A stretch of 64,000 bases of DNA, taken from Pedobacter cryoconitis. Lineage in GTDB: Bacteria; Bacteroidota; Bacteroidia; Sphingobacteriales; Sphingobacteriaceae. The notes under the pieces were generated by a model that saw nothing but the letters and a program-made list of their open reading frames with translations, made no database searches and had not been told where the DNA came from. Shown here piece by piece: positions 63,345-64,000 of this stretch. Made by a program: the position numbers and the translations under genes. The stretch lies in NCBI RefSeq assembly GCF_014200595.1, contig NZ_JACHCG010000003.1, positions 1 to 64,000 of the forward strand, given 5' to 3'. The stretch's first letter is position 1. Every line of letters starts with the position of its first letter.

Positions 63345-64000
63345 ATGATGATGACTATAATTGCCGCAACCGATTTTTCCATACTTGCTGAGAATGCAGT
63401 AGAATATGCTGCTGCAATTGCAAAGCATAAAAATGCAAGACTGATTTTGTTTAATTCCTTCGCCATTCCATTTCATGCAGCTAATACACTTTTGCCAGCT
63501 TCAAGTATTCAGGCATTAATGATTGAAAATGAGATCCGTTTATTAGAAAGATCTTTTTCCCTTTCTTTTGATTATCAGATTGAGGTAGGTCATGAATGTG
63601 CCTTTTCATTTATTGAGGATGAACTAAAGGAAGTCATCAATAAATATAAAGCTGAACTGGTAGTTTTAGGAATGCCAAAAAAAACGCTGGAACAGGATCT
63701 CTGGGGAAATACAACTTCTTTTGCCATTAAGAATTTAAAACTTCCGGTACTGGCTGTACCGCTGAATGCAAAGTTCGAGGGTACAAAAAGAGTTCTTTTT
63801 GCCTGTGATGTATTACGCGGATTATCTAAAAAAGCGCTGGCACGAATCAAAGAGGTAGCCGTAGACCTGGATGCACATGTTGAAGTTTTTAATGTAGACC
63901 AGAAATTAGAAGTTTTAAGATCTGAGGATGAGCATTCCTCTGTAGTCAATGCACTGGACGATGCATTAGATGGGATTACTTATTACTATAAAAATGTGAA
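63345..64000 (+). CDS. universal stress protein, cut by window end
   Basis: An open frame beginning with three ATGs (63345, 63348, 63351) runs to the last base without a stop, at least 218 residues. It reads MMMTIIAATDFSILAENAVE, then AELVVLGMPKK and LKLPVLAVPLN, which complete a first UspA domain (nucleotide-binding G-loop region weakly conserved). A second UspA domain starts at VLFACDV. Tandem Usp proteins are common in Bacteroidota. It is divergent from the GntR gene. Confidence 0.85.
   Translation, partial: MMMTIIAATDFSILAENAVEYAAAIAKHKNARLILFNSFAIPFHAANTLLPASSIQALMIENEIRLLERSFSLSFDYQIEVGHECAFSFIEDELKEVINKYKAELVVLGMPKKTLEQDLWGNTTSFAIKNLKLPVLAVPLNAKFEGTKRVLFACDVLRGLSKKALARIKEVAVDLDAHVEVFNVDQKLEVLRSEDEHSSVVNALDDALDGITYYYKNV

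Overview
The window looks like a chromosomal stretch from a Sphingobacteriaceae bacterium (Bacteroidota), most like Pedobacter. The reasons are genes with Bacteroidota-type families (TssD/Hcp of T6SS subtype iii, DUF4280, DUF2931, BT_3928-like DoxX protein, DUF1599, DUF5690, SDR-type threonine dehydrogenase), the repeated -7 promoter box TAnnTTTG with an upstream TTTG/TTG about 18-20 bases away, and almost no Shine-Dalgarno sequences. I saw no tRNA, rRNA, CRISPR array, insertion sequence or prophage. Strain-level identity cannot be decided here.

Layout. 1-95 is a (TTTC)n microsatellite cut by the window edge. 228-1922 carries yebC and an SDR threonine-dehydrogenase-like gene on the minus strand. 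2204-12515 is a ten-gene plus-strand locus: a GMC oxidoreductase with its Tat-exported small subunit and a lipoprotein cytochrome c, two Gfo/Idh/MocA proteins, three sugar isomerase-like TIM barrels, a DUF1080 (3-keto-disaccharide hydrolase) protein and an MFS permease. Together these suggest an oxidative 3-keto-sugar pathway, mostly periplasmic. 12650-24016 is housekeeping: asd, a PBP4-type carboxypeptidase, a GH20 hexosaminidase, truA, a thioesterase, aroK, an oligopeptide-type permease, a BT_3928-like protein, DUF1599, folP, cdaA and a bacilliredoxin.

24162-36441 is a minus-strand type VI secretion cargo module with no sheath, baseplate or membrane-complex genes: two TssD tube proteins, a degenerate metalloprotease-like protein, VgrG, a Tle-type lipase effector overlapping a DUF2931 lipoprotein, an unknown protein, a DUF4280 PAAR-like tip protein, a 922-residue OmpA-domain candidate effector, two related exported proteins and one unknown. 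It is the main accessory region.

36988-49479 returns to core functions (ahcY, a deacetylase, pdxJ, gcvP, a CheY-like protein, an MBL hydrolase, recJ, lptB, a GH3 protein) plus a GH19 chitinase-like protein. 49813-56660 holds a GAF-type histidine kinase, a Tat-exported phospholipase C, and a pair I consider the most unusual: a cyclic-nucleotide-domain histidine kinase next to a receiver-(degenerate glutaredoxin)-(thioredoxin reductase-like) fusion in which both usual CxxC sites are gone. Divergent from it is a three-gene phosphonate-type module (PhnX-like hydrolase, DUF5690 permease, TIGR03364 FAD oxidoreductase). Palindromes overlap the promoters of both. The window ends with a lipoprotein, a GNAT acetyltransferase, a Fsr-type MFS exporter, a FadR/GntR regulator with a palindrome at its own promoter, and the start of a universal stress protein that runs off the edge.
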